5,804 nt of DNA from Verrucomicrobiota bacterium (GTDB lineage: Bacteria > Verrucomicrobiota > Verrucomicrobiia > Verrucomicrobiales > Akkermansiaceae). Positions 5,452 through 5,804 of this stretch are shown here, piece by piece. The stretch spans positions 1 to 5,804 of the forward strand of contig VFJU01000446.1 of NCBI GenBank assembly GCA_009885905.1, written 5' to 3'. Position numbers and translations under genes: made by a program. The notes under the pieces were generated by a model. That model was not told the origin of the DNA and did not search any database. It worked only from the letters and a program-made list of their open reading frames with translations. The stretch's first letter is position 1. The number at the start of each line of letters is the position of its first letter.

Positions 5452-5804
5452 TCACGGACGGTAGGCGTGGCGGTTGCGCAACACGGACTGAAACGCCGGC
5501 GGAGGGTTGCAAATCCGTTGGATTAGCTCGTTCCAGATATCCTGACCCTTGAGGATTTGCACCTCGATTCGGAGGAAATAGATCGGGACATCGATGGATT
5601 TTGGCCTTGGAAAGCGCACCGCGTCTTTCTCCGTGGTCACGATTAATCCCATGTCGCGCTCTACGCAACGCTGCATGAAGGTCTCTACTTCTTTACGAGA
5701 AAATCGGTAATGGTCTGAAAATCGACGGCGGATTTCCACTCGTGCCCCGAGTTTTTCGAGCGACCCCTCGAATGCTTCAGGCACGGCGATGGCACTGATT
5801 GCTC
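5452..5804 (-). CDS. lpxK: Tetraacyldisaccharide 4'-kinase, C-terminal fragment
   Basis: LpxK phosphorylates the 4' position of the tetraacyldisaccharide lipid A precursor at the cytoplasmic face of the inner membrane, using ATP. The window holds its last 116 complete codons; the N-terminal P-loop and most of the active site lie beyond the right edge. The visible part reads AISAIAVPEAFEGSLEKLGA, matching the family's 'A-I-(G/A)-x-P-E-x-F' segment. It then has FSDHYRFSRKEVETF and the diagnostic GLIVTTEKDAVRFP (about residues 51-64 of the fragment). It ends with a short tail rich in proline and arginine (NPPPAFQS to HAYRP), which is beyond the conserved core. The frame stays open to the window edge, so the GTG at 5782-5784 is internal, not the start. 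It is followed in the same direction by the small basic protein after 81 bases. Confidence 0.9.
   Translation of the reverse strand, partial: AISAIAVPEAFEGSLEKLGARVEIRRRFSDHYRFSRKEVETFMQRCVERDMGLIVTTEKDAVRFPRPKSIDVPIYFLRIEVQILKGQDIWNELIQRICNPPPAFQSVLRNRHAYRP

Overview
The window looks like core chromosome of a Gram-negative bacterium of the PVC superphylum, most likely Verrucomicrobiota. The strongest clue is a 51-codon gene at 5215-5370 on the minus strand. It matches the short, lysine/arginine-rich 'small basic protein' described as a signature protein of the Planctomycetes-Verrucomicrobia-Chlamydiae group. The adjacent lpxK (lipid A 4'-kinase) implies an outer membrane with lipopolysaccharide. 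None of the six visible start codons has a convincing Shine-Dalgarno sequence. Base composition is uneven: 15 of 60 bases are G or C at 421-480, against 35 of 60 in a line of the pseudouridine synthase gene (5 of 60 and 35 of 60 were not sampled genome-wide, so this is only a local comparison).

Layout from left to right: (1) 1-98, minus: the first 32 codons of aspartate kinase, running off the left edge. (2) 99-503: a divergent intergenic region of about 400 bases without a recognisable gene, with candidate promoters for both flanking genes and a very AT-rich right half. (3) 504-1748, plus: a GT-B glycosyltransferase resembling RhlB and other GT1 enzymes. (4) 1791-3038, plus: an HI0933/YhiN-family flavoprotein, 42 bases downstream and probably co-transcribed. 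(5) 3048-4352, minus: a 12-helix major facilitator transporter, convergent with the flavoprotein across a 9-base gap. (6) 4380-5144, minus: an RsuA/RluB-family rRNA pseudouridine synthase. (7) 5215-5370, minus: the PVC small basic protein. (8) 5452-5804, minus: the C-terminal 116 residues of LpxK, running off the right edge.

The four right-hand genes run in the same direction (lpxK, small basic protein, pseudouridine synthase, transporter) with gaps of 81, 70 and 27 bases. The wider gaps hold a candidate promoter upstream of the small basic protein and a candidate hairpin downstream of it, so this small gene may be its own transcription unit inside the run. The contents are mostly housekeeping: amino-acid biosynthesis, lipid A synthesis, rRNA modification and transport. 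The glycosyltransferase is the most accessory-looking gene. I see no mobile element, CRISPR array, tRNA or rRNA gene, and no convincing new multi-gene system. The small basic protein, whose exact role I do not know, is the most interesting item.
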